64,000 bases of DNA from an uncultured Acetatifactor sp. (GTDB lineage: Bacteria; Bacillota; Clostridia; Lachnospirales; Lachnospiraceae), in assembly GCA_947594835.1 (NCBI GenBank), contig CANQEH010000001.1:62001-126000 (forward strand). Direction: 5' to 3'. Positions within the stretch are counted from its first letter, which is position 1; every line of letters starts with the position of its first letter. This document shows positions 26,229 through 34,069 of the stretch, in pieces. The position numbers were made by a program, and so were the translations under genes. A model generated the notes under the pieces. It saw only the letters and a program-made list of their open reading frames with translations. It searched no databases and was not told the origin of the DNA.

Positions 26229-26256
26229 ATTATATCCAAGGCAGTGCAAAAATCAA
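26229..26256 (-). promoter_or_regulatory. Predicted promoter of the AAA15-HEPN cassette
   Basis: Minus strand: TTGATT, 16 bp, TATAAT, with a second TATAAT overlapping just downstream, 30-40 bp before the ATPase ATG. Confidence 0.6.
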
Positions 26257-26437
26257 CCCGTATTTCGGATTTTAAACAAAAATAAAATGTTTTTTCTTGG
26301 ATTCTGATATTTAATTTTGCGTTTTTGCAATTTTTTCGTATTTAGGCATTAAAAATCGTAAAATTATTCAGTTCAAAACAGAAAGATTCTTTCATTCTGC
26401 AAAACCGCCATATGAAAACCGAAGATTTAACATAAAT

Positions 26438-26455
26438 GGAAACAAAAATGTTTCT
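26438..26455. promoter_or_regulatory. Palindromic operator candidate, site 1 (upstream of 48-aa peptide)
   Basis: GGAAAC-AAAAAT-GTTTCT: inverted 6-bp arms (one end mismatch) with 6-bp spacer, preceded by AAAT. The same arrangement occurs at 28684. It lies ~78 bp before the 48-aa ORF and upstream of an AGGAGTAAAATAATAG box that also resembles the one at site 2. The remainder of the 26196-26532 gap is very AT-rich with no other gene. Confidence 0.65.
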
Positions 26456-26532
26456 AAAAAGATGATATATTTTCAGAACAGATAGGAGTAAAATAATAGA
26501 AAACACATGACAATCTTGAGGAGGGTAAGAGG

Positions 26533-26679
26533 ATGAAAAAGAAATTTTGGAACCATCTCAAAAGGATCACGGCGGGTGTGATGGCGGCAGCTCTCCTGTT
26601 TACGGCGGGGTATCAGGGGAGCAGGGAACCTATGGCCTCGACGTGCGAGGAGGAGGAAACACAGCCTCATAGAACCTAA
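26533..26679 (+). CDS. 48-aa signal-peptide-like small protein (candidate secreted pheromone precursor)
   Basis: Not in the ORF track. It starts ATG at 26533 behind GAGGAGGGTAAGAGG. The N-terminus is basic (MKKKFWNHLKR), then comes a hydrophobic stretch (ITAGVMAAALLFTAGY) and a polar acidic tail with one Cys (STCEEEETQPHRT): the layout of an exported peptide. Its stop codon overlaps the stop of the convergent HTH-TPR regulator. Small secreted peptides next to HTH-TPR regulators are the hallmark of RRNPP-type quorum sensing, so a pheromone precursor is the leading idea. Translation is supported by the strong ribosome binding site but is otherwise unproven. Confidence 0.6.
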   Translation: MKKKFWNHLKRITAGVMAAALLFTAGYQGSREPMASTCEEEETQPHRT

Positions 26680-28589
26680 TCTTCTAATAAAATATTAAAA
26701 TTCGCCTCAAAAGCCCTTTTTAAGATTGCGGCGCTACTGTCTTGGTTCATTAAGCCTTTTGCGCGGCAACAGTAAACGGCATACAGGGTAGCAGCATCAA
26801 ACTGCATACATTCCCCCAAAGCTTGACAATAATAAAATAGGTAGGAACCATATGTATCTATGTTATAACACATGAGATTAAACGCTTTACAAAATTGCTT
26901 TTGTAATTCCAAAACGGCGTTGTATTGTCTTTGGATGTAAAGTGTGTGGCAATAGGCTTTCAATGTATGCGGGTAAACTTGTGCTTGTAACATGATACTG
27001 GGACATACTTTGGCTATATACGCTGTTATCTGGTGGTAATAAAGACTACACAAATAGGAATCATCTGTCTTGCGGTAGGCATCCGCCAGACAGTTCAAGA
27101 TAGACAATTCCTCCCAGGATAGCCGACAGGTCATAATTTCATGGATATCAAAATCTGGAAGGGTGTAGTGCAAAGCTTTCTTCAATCCAGATATTCTGTG
27201 GGAAGGAGAACGGTTTTTCAATGCTTTGACAACCAAAAAGTCCTGATAGTAAAGTACATCTTTTTCATCAACCAGCCGCTCCATTTCTTGAAAATAGTTT
27301 TCTTGCATTTTTGAGGACAGATTTTGTATATGTATCAATTGAAACTTCAAGTCATTCAGTCGAGATTCTCTTTCGTTTCCCCAAAAGGTAAAAATCCGCT
27401 CGGATATGCCGAGGCGCTGTAAAAGAGCCTCCGTAAGCGCAATATCCGGCTGCAGGGAGCCGTTTTCAATTTTGGAGAGCTTTGACTTACCGCAGAGCCC
27501 ATGGCAGACAATGTCCATGGAGAGGTTTTGTTCAGTCCGAAGGTCGTGTAACAGCATTCCCAGGGTATAGATGTCCGGGGAATCGGCGTTAAAGATACCG
27601 TTGGAAAAATGCCCCGTATCCATGATTTCTTTTACGGGATACGTTTTGGAATCTATTTCCGGCATTTGCCGCATATAGTCAGAGACAGGGAAATCCGTAT
27701 GCCGGGACAGGTGCTCCCGGCATACATTGGCATAATTGCTTTTCACAGCGTGGGCTGTGTAGAAAACATTTTTGATATGTTCTGCTGCCTTTGGGGTATC
27801 ACCCAGATGATGCAGGCCAAGCCCCATTAAAAAGGTCAGCTCCAAAAGAAGCGATAGATTCCAGTACAGCGCCGTTGCGCTGCGGTATCTATCGGTAGTC
27901 TCTACTGCAGATAGGCAGTCCCCTGTGCCCAGCAAATACTTTGCATAGACCACGGCGTCCTCCGCCTGCATCCGCTCTTTTTCCAGACTGGAAAACTTGC
28001 TGTCTGCAAGATAAGCCTCTATCTGCGTATGAATTGCCAGACAGGTATCACGCTGTCCCAGGTAGAGCGCCTCCTGGGCCAGGGCGGTCAAAATCTGGAT
28101 CTCATTTTGAGACAAAAGAAGCGCCCGGAAATCAAAGAGATCGATATCGGGGCGCGAAATATGCAGGGCGTTTAACAGGACATGATAATTCCGGGCGTGG
28201 TCGCACTGATAGGAAAGAAACTGGAGCCTGCCGTGTAAAAGCAGCCATTCCTGATAATATAGTTTATTGTCCGCCCAGCCGTATGTTTCAAGCTTCTCCA
28301 GCTCTTCCCACGCGGGGGCAAGCTGCCAGGCGTCCAGATGAAAGCGGGCAAGCTTTAAGGCGTAAAAGCAGTCGAAGTCACTGCGGCTGGCGAAAATCGG
28401 ATATCTTTCACAGGGCGCACCAGCGCGCTCCATCAGCGCCTGAAAGGTAGCGGGGCTGACGCCTGCGGCGCCGGTTTCTATCCGGGAAAGCGCCTGGATG
28501 GTACAGATGCCCTCCGACATCTGCTCCTGGGTCAGACCGGCGGCTGACCGGGCTTCTCTGATGGCATCTTTAGCGCTCCTTACACTCAT
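26676..28589 (-). CDS. Large HTH-TPR transcriptional regulator with two XRE-type HTH units
   Basis: 637 residues. An XRE helix-turn-helix lies at ~6-58 (TQEQMSEGICTIQALSRIETG). A helical, TPR-like region follows (~65-300). A second HTH-like unit is at ~343-398 (MDIVCHGLCGKSKLSKIENG), and more TPR-like helices run to the end. This looks like an internal duplication of an HTH-TPR module. TPR domains in RRNPP regulators (Rgg, PlcR, ComR) bind imported peptides. The start at 28589 (MSVRSAK) follows GGAGG. It is divergent from the M16/radical SAM operon and convergent with the 48-aa ORF, both of which carry the same palindrome. It is likely the local regulator. Confidence 0.8.
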   Translation of the reverse strand: MSVRSAKDAIREARSAAGLTQEQMSEGICTIQALSRIETGAAGVSPATFQALMERAGAPCERYPIFASRSDFDCFYALKLARFHLDAWQLAPAWEELEKLETYGWADNKLYYQEWLLLHGRLQFLSYQCDHARNYHVLLNALHISRPDIDLFDFRALLLSQNEIQILTALAQEALYLGQRDTCLAIHTQIEAYLADSKFSSLEKERMQAEDAVVYAKYLLGTGDCLSAVETTDRYRSATALYWNLSLLLELTFLMGLGLHHLGDTPKAAEHIKNVFYTAHAVKSNYANVCREHLSRHTDFPVSDYMRQMPEIDSKTYPVKEIMDTGHFSNGIFNADSPDIYTLGMLLHDLRTEQNLSMDIVCHGLCGKSKLSKIENGSLQPDIALTEALLQRLGISERIFTFWGNERESRLNDLKFQLIHIQNLSSKMQENYFQEMERLVDEKDVLYYQDFLVVKALKNRSPSHRISGLKKALHYTLPDFDIHEIMTCRLSWEELSILNCLADAYRKTDDSYLCSLYYHQITAYIAKVCPSIMLQAQVYPHTLKAYCHTLYIQRQYNAVLELQKQFCKAFNLMCYNIDTYGSYLFYYCQALGECMQFDAATLYAVYCCRAKGLMNQDSSAAILKRAFEANFNILLED

Positions 28590-28683
28590 AAGGCCTCCAT
28601 TGTGACTGAAAAACAAAGCAATGTGATACTGCCTACATCATAAACGATGTCAATAAAAAACGCAATACCGAATAAACAAAAAT

Positions 28684-28701
28684 GGAAACTTTTTCGTTTC
28701 C
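28684..28701. promoter_or_regulatory. Palindromic operator candidate, site 2 (regulator / M16 operon divergent region)
   Basis: Perfect inverted repeat GGAAAC-TTTTTC-GTTTCC, matching site 1 at 26438 in arms, spacing and the AAAT before it. It lies just upstream of the operon promoter at 28706 and between it and the regulator gene, so it could control both directions. A possible minus-strand -35 (TTGACA, 28648-28653) for the regulator lies nearby. Confidence 0.7.
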
Positions 28702-28705
28702 GATA

Positions 28706-28735
28706 TTGTTGTGGTGAAAAAAGGAGAAATATAAT
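28706..28735 (+). promoter_or_regulatory. Predicted promoter of the M16/radical SAM operon
   Basis: TTGTTG, 18-bp spacer, TATAAT, beginning 4 bp after the palindrome. The -10 region lies in AGGAGAAATATAATAG, which aligns at 14 of 16 positions with the box upstream of the 48-aa ORF. Confidence 0.6.
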
Positions 28736-28774
28736 AGGATTTAGGAAGGGAACAGCAAACGGGGGAGCGGAACA

Positions 28775-30043
28775 GTGTATGAATTGCTAAATGCCTATCT
28801 GGGAAATGGGCTGCGTGTGATCCTTCATAAAATAGCAGACGCCAGAACCATATCCTGCGGTCTATGGGTCAGACAGGGAAGCAGTTATGAGACAGACGGC
28901 GATAATGGACTGTCTCATCTGGCCGAACATCTTTTGCTGAATCCAGAGACGGCCAACAACAGAGAATATACAGACCTGATTGGGAAGGCTGTATCGTGTG
29001 GGGTCATCTATAATGCTGCAACGACAAAGGAGTACACTTGCTTCCATTTTACGGGGATGGCAAACGCGTTGGATGTGTGCCTTTCCAGCCTGGCGTGTAT
29101 CGCCATGGGAAACAGGGATTTTCCCGTAGAACGATTTGAAAACGAGAAGAAAGTAGTTTTGCAGGAAGCCACGGGGTATTATTCTTCCTTTCAGCAGATC
29201 AAGGAACGTACAAGTCAGGCGATCTGGGGAAATACGGGAACGGGAAGGATTATCATGGGGGATATACGGAGTATATCGAATGCAACCCCGGGCCAGATCG
29301 AAGAGATTCTGGGGAAAGCGTATCATCCTTCCAATGCCATCGTGGTTGTGATCGGTAATATTGATTATACAGAGACCTTGAAGATGATAGAAAATAAATT
29401 TCACGGGTGGCGTCATAAGCGCGATGCGAATGGCGAGGAGGTAGTAGAAAGTGAACCGGGAATCTATGTGAATCATGGAAGCGGAGCCAGCACGGTATTT
29501 TCAGTGGGTTTTCGCGCGCCTGCTTACAGCGAGAGAAATCGGCCAGCTGTAGAAATGATGGCCCGGATCCTTGGCCAGAGCGGTCTGCAGTCAAGAATGA
29601 CGAAAGAAATTAGAATGAGAAGGGGACTGGCGTATACGCTGGGCAGTTTTTCCAGCTTCTACAAAAATCGTGGCACCCTGGGATTTATGGTGGTCTGTGA
29701 AAATGAGAAGGCCGTCGACGCGGCATCTGTTCTCATGGACGTGTTGAACGAGGCAAAGACAAAAGGCTTTACCGAGGAGGAGATCGAAAGAGAAAAAAAT
29801 ACGATGGAAACAGCCCTTTTGCTGTCGGTGGACAATATCACAGAGCATCTTCGACATATTGGGAAATGCAGCATAATGGGCCATAGCTTTTATATCGAAC
29901 AGGAATTGAGCGCTGTCCGGGATATCTGTAGGGAAGACGTGGCACGGATGGCGGATGAACTCCTGCGTGACAGCAATATGGGCTTGGCGGTGATTGGCCA
30001 GTGTAATACGGATAAATTATTTGAAGTAGTAGATCTTGGATAA
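28775..30043 (+). CDS. M16 family zinc metallopeptidase
   Basis: 422 residues, one pair of M16 domains. The inverted zinc motif HLAEH is at 48-52 and candidate third ligands are Glu near 124 or 131 (VVLQEATGYYS). The second half contains the substrate-binding R/Y segment (RMRRGLAYTLGSF). No signal peptide, so it acts in the cytoplasm. M16 peptidases in peptide-modification clusters remove leader sequences or degrade peptides; here it opens an operon with two tiny peptides and a radical SAM enzyme, so leader processing is the likely job. Start is GTG behind GGGGGAGCGG. Only one M16 subunit is encoded. Confidence 0.85.
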   Translation: MYELLNAYLGNGLRVILHKIADARTISCGLWVRQGSSYETDGDNGLSHLAEHLLLNPETANNREYTDLIGKAVSCGVIYNAATTKEYTCFHFTGMANALDVCLSSLACIAMGNRDFPVERFENEKKVVLQEATGYYSSFQQIKERTSQAIWGNTGTGRIIMGDIRSISNATPGQIEEILGKAYHPSNAIVVVIGNIDYTETLKMIENKFHGWRHKRDANGEEVVESEPGIYVNHGSGASTVFSVGFRAPAYSERNRPAVEMMARILGQSGLQSRMTKEIRMRRGLAYTLGSFSSFYKNRGTLGFMVVCENEKAVDAASVLMDVLNEAKTKGFTEEEIEREKNTMETALLLSVDNITEHLRHIGKCSIMGHSFYIEQELSAVRDICREDVARMADELLRDSNMGLAVIGQCNTDKLFEVVDLG

Positions 30044-30056
30044 GGGGGTGAATCGC

Positions 30057-30629
30057 GTGGCGGATATGGCCTGCATTTACGAAATGAATATGCTCGCAGA
30101 AAACGAACAGCTGGAACAGGACATCTTGTCGGGGCGCGGTATGGACATCTTGTTTTGCCTGATGGATCGTGTGTCTACAAGGCGGGAAATTGCAGAACGT
30201 CTTAACATACCGGGTTATTCTGTCAACCTGTATCTGCAGCGGCTTGTCAAAGCGGGGCTGGTGCGGGAAGAAACACGGATCGGCAACGGCCAGGCAGAGC
30301 GGCGCTATCAATTGGTTGCAGAACGTCTTGAAATCGTCAATCGGATGCAGGAAAATCCTTTGACAGACACGGAAGAAAAACAAAAATTAGAACTTTCCGC
30401 CAGACAGTTTTCTTTGATGACGCGAAATGCGATCATGAGTGCAAAGCAGTATGAGGGATTGCCGCATAAAATCAAAGCCTACTTTATGAAAGCCAAAAGG
30501 GAAGATATGGTGAGATTCAGGGAGGAGATCGACCGGCTGTTTGAAAAATACCGGGATATGGAGGACCCGGAAGCAACAGAAACTTACAGCTTGTTTTCGG
30601 TGATGGCGCCGTATGAGGTGGAGAGGTAA
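30057..30629 (+). CDS. Winged helix-turn-helix protein (ArsR/MarR-like)
   Basis: About 190 residues. A winged HTH occupies ~30-90: ILFCLMDRVSTRREIAERLNIPGYSVNLYLQRLVKAGLV, followed by a wing (REETRIGNGQAERRYQL). The rest is helical and charged, without a recognised domain; it may be a sensor or dimerisation region. A GTG start at 30057 is preferred because TAAGGGGG precedes it; GTG 30048 and TTG 30036 (inside the M16 gene) are alternatives. It sits between the peptidase and the small peptides, so it probably regulates the cluster, perhaps in addition to the HTH-TPR protein. Confidence 0.7.
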   Translation: MADMACIYEMNMLAENEQLEQDILSGRGMDILFCLMDRVSTRREIAERLNIPGYSVNLYLQRLVKAGLVREETRIGNGQAERRYQLVAERLEIVNRMQENPLTDTEEKQKLELSARQFSLMTRNAIMSAKQYEGLPHKIKAYFMKAKREDMVRFREEIDRLFEKYRDMEDPEATETYSLFSVMAPYEVER

Positions 30630-30740
30630 AGCAATAAATGTTGTTTAGGCATAAACTTTAAATCACGGGTGTGCGGCAGCTGCGCGTGAATCGGCGCAGA
30701 CTCGTCATGTGCAAAGCCAAGCGCGGGAATGGAGGAAAGC

Positions 30741-30875
30741 ATGAAGGGAAAAGAAATACGACAGAGCAATGAAGAAATTCAGGAAATTCAGAAAACAGAA
30801 ATAGTGTTGGCGCAGGAGGAAGAAAATCCCGGAGTCGGCATTGAAATCGTTATTGGCCCGGATAGTCTGGGTTGA
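30741..30875 (+). CDS. 44-aa small peptide, candidate RiPP precursor A
   Basis: Too short for the ORF track. ATG follows GGAGGAAAGC at ideal spacing. The first ~28 residues are charged and Glu/Gln-rich (MKGKEIRQSNEEIQEIQ), like a leader. The C-terminus changes character to NPGVGIEIVIGPDSLG: small and branched-chain residues, no aromatic residue and no Cys. That excludes thioether, aromatic-crosslink and Cys-based chemistries inside this peptide, leaving backbone or aliphatic side-chain modification if it is a substrate. It lies 31 bp before the second small peptide. Identification as a precursor is inference from size, layout and neighbours. Confidence 0.65.
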   Translation: MKGKEIRQSNEEIQEIQKTEIVLAQEEENPGVGIEIVIGPDSLG

Positions 30876-30906
30876 TATAAGAAAAAAGAAAGGAAGGAAC
30901 AAAAGC

Positions 30907-31080
30907 ATGGAGAAGAAAATCATGGTTGGTGCGGAGGAACTGCAGGTGCAGGACGGAAGGGTCACGATTCTTTCAGAGGAATTGGCCAGAGCGATACAGG
31001 AGCAGGAGGTCGATCTTGCAGGGGACGAGGAAGCAAATGCCATTGTCAATATACAGTTTAAATGCCAGAATGGAGGCTGA
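30907..31080 (+). CDS. 57-aa small peptide, candidate RiPP precursor B
   Basis: Start at ATG 30907 behind AAAGGAAGG; the ORF-track start at 30841 lies in the previous gene. An acidic leader-like segment (LSEELARAIQEQEVDLAGDEEA) is followed by a short C-terminus NAIVNIQFKCQNGG that contains the only aromatic residue and the only Cys (FKC), plus a GG end. Differs in sequence from precursor A but has the same architecture, so the pair could make a two-component product or one may be a carrier. It is the last gene before the radical SAM enzyme. Precursor role is inferred. Confidence 0.62.
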   Translation: MEKKIMVGAEELQVQDGRVTILSEELARAIQEQEVDLAGDEEANAIVNIQFKCQNGG

Positions 31081-31208
31081 GTGTTGATCCCTTGCTTATT
31101 TTCTTGATCCCGTATTAAATAGGAGTAAGAGTTAGGCGGATCAAAGCACCAGCGGCAGTCGACTAGATTTGGCCGTTCAAGGGCGGAGAAAAACAACCAT
31201 AGAGTCGG

Positions 31209-31328
31209 ATGAATGAGATCATGTATGATAAACAGACAGATATTTCATGTATGTGGATCGTTACTGTCTGGGTTGGACTTTTTCACACGACTGCGATTGG
31301 TTGTTTTCTCCTGCCTTTGGATAACTGA
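31209..31328 (+). CDS. Possible 39-aa hydrophobic peptide upstream of the radical SAM gene
   Basis: ATG at 31209 opens a 39-codon frame (MNEIMYDKQTDISCMW start, then IVTVWVGLFHTTAIGC, ending LLPLDN). It is strongly hydrophobic in the middle and could be a membrane peptide. No clear ribosome binding site is present, and a different frame of similar length (31213-31407) is also open here, so this may be chance. The rest of 31081-31354 has no other gene. Confidence 0.22.
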   Translation: MNEIMYDKQTDISCMWIVTVWVGLFHTTAIGCFLLPLDN

Positions 31329-31366
31329 TTTCTTTTTAGACCATCAAAAGACAGATGGGAGAACAT

Positions 31367-32647
31367 ATGAAGCTATCAAAATACTCTGTGACAGTTTCCA
31401 TAAATGAACAACAGGAAATGATCTACAATACGCGCTCCAGACAATATCTGGTGTACCAAAAGTGTGACGGGGGAAAAATATGGGACTTCTTGTATCATAT
31501 CAACAAGGGTTCCTATGACATAGAAGAAGTAAAATTATTTGAAAAGTTGTTGCGCAAGGGTATTGTTTGCCGGGATAGTGTGGATGAGCTGGAAGAATTG
31601 AGGAGGGAAGAAAATCAACAAAAAAGTGATGATGACACTTTCCGGCTGACTATTTTTGCGACAAATGAGTGCAATTTTCGGTGCGTTTACTGTACCCAAG
31701 AGCATATTGTGCAACACTTGAAGGACAGTGCGGCAGACAGTATTTTAAAATTGATAAATAAAAAAGCATCTGAGTTCAAAAAAATCATTTTATATTGGTT
31801 TGGTGGCGAGCCGTTATTAGAATTAAATCGTATAAAATATGTGATGGAGCAAGGACAGAGGATTTGTGAGCAAAGAAATTGTTGCATTGAGTCCTTCATG
31901 ACAACGAACGGGTATCTGTTGAATGAATCGAGAATCCAGCAGCTGAAAAAACTTGGTCTGTACGGCGTGCAAATCACGATAGATGGAAACAAAGAAACCC
32001 ATAATACAAAAAGGATACTGGCCGGTGGACAAGGAACTTATGAGCAAGTACTGCAAAATCTGATACTGTGTCTAAAGTGTGGGATCCGTGTCATTCTGAG
32101 AATGAATGTGAGCGATGAGAATGCTGCGGACATATCAGAACTCTTGAATAGCATTCCGAAAGAGTATCGCTCTGACGTAATGGTGAGCATTGCTAACATT
32201 TTTCAAAATGAAGAGAAGTCAGATGTCTTTCCGCTGATGAAACAAGTAATGGAAAGCGGGTATCTTATCTATCAAAGACAGAACAGTTACGTTGGATGTA
32301 GTTGTTGCTTTTCTAATTCAGTTACAATCGATACAGATGGTTCTCTCTTGTTGTGCACCCATGCGAAAGAAGGCAGAGTAGGTCATTTGGGTTTTGACGG
32401 CAACGCTGTTATCGAGGAAACGGCAAAAGTCCATCAGATGAAGACGGTATCTGCATTAGACAATCCACAATGCCGGGATTGCATTGAACTTCCCTATTGT
32501 TTGGGGGATTGCAATTTTGCAAGAATCAAGTATAATCAGTGTTGTCTGGGGAAACGGGCAGACGGTATGTCCGTGGAGGAACAGGCACTGCTAGATTATT
32601 ATTATGATGAGTGCAAAGAGAGACTTCTCTTACAGGCGTATGAGTAG
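31367..32647 (+). CDS. Radical SAM/SPASM peptide-modifying enzyme
   Basis: 426 residues. The radical SAM cluster motif is C102-x3-C106-x2-C109 (ECNFRCVYC). WFGGEPLLE and TNGYLL follow as in the SAM-binding core. The C-terminal SPASM domain has CSCCFSN...LLLC, then C-x2-C-x5-C-x3-C (QCRDCIELPYCLGDC), which bind auxiliary Fe-S clusters. The N-terminal ~90 residues lack these motifs and could recognise a leader peptide (PqqD/RRE-like region; inferred). Start at 31367 follows GGGAG; the first ATG at 31355 is an alternative. Members of this family install crosslinks, epimers or other changes in ribosomal peptides. AT-rich relative to the surroundings. Confidence 0.88.
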   Translation: MKLSKYSVTVSINEQQEMIYNTRSRQYLVYQKCDGGKIWDFLYHINKGSYDIEEVKLFEKLLRKGIVCRDSVDELEELRREENQQKSDDDTFRLTIFATNECNFRCVYCTQEHIVQHLKDSAADSILKLINKKASEFKKIILYWFGGEPLLELNRIKYVMEQGQRICEQRNCCIESFMTTNGYLLNESRIQQLKKLGLYGVQITIDGNKETHNTKRILAGGQGTYEQVLQNLILCLKCGIRVILRMNVSDENAADISELLNSIPKEYRSDVMVSIANIFQNEEKSDVFPLMKQVMESGYLIYQRQNSYVGCSCCFSNSVTIDTDGSLLLCTHAKEGRVGHLGFDGNAVIEETAKVHQMKTVSALDNPQCRDCIELPYCLGDCNFARIKYNQCCLGKRADGMSVEEQALLDYYYDECKERLLLQAYE

Positions 32648-32698
32648 GTAAACCGCAAAAGTATGATTATCAATTTTTAAATAGCAGGAGGACATCAC

Positions 32699-34069
32699 AT
32701 GGAAGGACAGAAAAAGATTGGCTATCGGGATATTTTCCGGCAGAAGGAATATATGAAGATGATCGTGGCCGCCATGATCAACCGCTTCGGCGATTCCATA
32801 GACGCCATTGCCTTTACCTGGATCGTCTATGAGATCACGGGAAATGCGGCGTGGTCGGCGTTGATCTATGGACTGAATATTATACCTTCGATCATCGTGA
32901 CTCCCTTTGCAGGCGCCTGGGTGGAGAGGAAGCGCAAGAAGCCCATTATGGTTTTGACCGACCTGGCGCGGGCGGCCTGCGTGGCCTTTGTGGCCACAGG
33001 GTATCTGGCGGGCTTTCTGCGTCCATGGATGCTGATTGTGAATACATTGATCATCTCCACCGTGGAGGCTTTCCGGGGGCCTGCCAACACTGCGCTGACC
33101 CCGATGATCCTGGAGAAAAAATACTATGAGTATGGGATGTCGCTTATGACCACCCTTTCCAGTGCGGTACAGCTGATCGGATTGGCCATGGCGGCGGCAG
33201 TCATTGCGGTGATTGGAAGCGCCGGGGCGCTCTATGTGGATGTGACCACATTTGTCCTGTCTGCACTGATTATTTTGTTTGTGAAGGTGCAGGAGAAAAA
33301 GGCAGAAAGGCAGCCGGAAAAGCGGAAGGAGCAGGCGGCGGGGAAAGCGGAAGAAAGCTACTGGTCTGTCCTTGCATCAGGCTTTCAATATGTGGGGCAG
33401 AATAAGATTGTTATCTTCCTGATTGCTACAATTATTATGTTGAACGCTCTCATAACCCCGCTCAACAGTCTGCAGGCGCCGCTTGCCGACGAAATCCTGC
33501 GGACAGGGGCAGAGGCGCTGTCTGTCATCGGTATTACACTGACTTTAGGGATGATGCTGGGATCCTTTGTCTACCCGATGGTACGGAAACTGCTGAAAGG
33601 GAAGATTCTGTTGTCTTTGGCGGGACTGGGCATCGGCGTATACTATTTGTCCATGGTCGCCGGGCAGCCGCTCTATGACAGCAAGGTATTTCTGTATCTG
33701 TTCATTGCCGTGCTGACCGGGCTGATGGGAGTGATGGTGTCCTTGCTGAACTCCTTCCTCAGCGTGGAGTTTGTCAAGCAGACAGATGAAGCTTATCTGG
33801 CCAGGGTTAATTCGATTCTTTCGGCTTTCAGCTGTGCGGCGTCTCCGCTGGTAGCTTTTATCATCAGCGGCATCGCGGCATTTTGTGACACGCAGGTTAT
33901 CTTTCTGGCGACGGGGATCCTTGCCCTTCTGGCAAGCTTTCCGCTGTTGTTTTCCAGGACGCTGGATATGCTGGATAAAACCCCGGAAGGGGAAGGAGAG
34001 GAGCAGGGATCGGAACCTGCAGCCCGTCAGGAAGAAATTTCTTATATAACGGATGGAGCATACGATTGA
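32699..34069 (+). CDS. MFS transporter 1 of the radical SAM operon
   Basis: 456 residues with ~12 membrane helices. Helix 1 begins INRFGDSIDAIAFTWIVYE and the cytoplasmic loop has ERKRKK. A basic linker near the middle (EKKAERQPEKRKEQ) is usual for MFS. Strong AGGAGG site. It is a paralogue of the transporter at 8648. The next transporter starts inside its stop codon. Likely exports the cluster's product or gives self-protection; substrate unproven. The C-terminal ~40 residues are Glu-rich and cytoplasmic. Confidence 0.83.
   Translation: MEGQKKIGYRDIFRQKEYMKMIVAAMINRFGDSIDAIAFTWIVYEITGNAAWSALIYGLNIIPSIIVTPFAGAWVERKRKKPIMVLTDLARAACVAFVATGYLAGFLRPWMLIVNTLIISTVEAFRGPANTALTPMILEKKYYEYGMSLMTTLSSAVQLIGLAMAAAVIAVIGSAGALYVDVTTFVLSALIILFVKVQEKKAERQPEKRKEQAAGKAEESYWSVLASGFQYVGQNKIVIFLIATIIMLNALITPLNSLQAPLADEILRTGAEALSVIGITLTLGMMLGSFVYPMVRKLLKGKILLSLAGLGIGVYYLSMVAGQPLYDSKVFLYLFIAVLTGLMGVMVSLLNSFLSVEFVKQTDEAYLARVNSILSAFSCAASPLVAFIISGIAAFCDTQVIFLATGILALLASFPLLFSRTLDMLDKTPEGEGEEQGSEPAARQEEISYITDGAYD

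Noticed and set aside
31213-31407. 64-aa ORF before the radical SAM gene
   Set aside because: Overlaps the radical SAM start in another frame and lacks a ribosome binding site.
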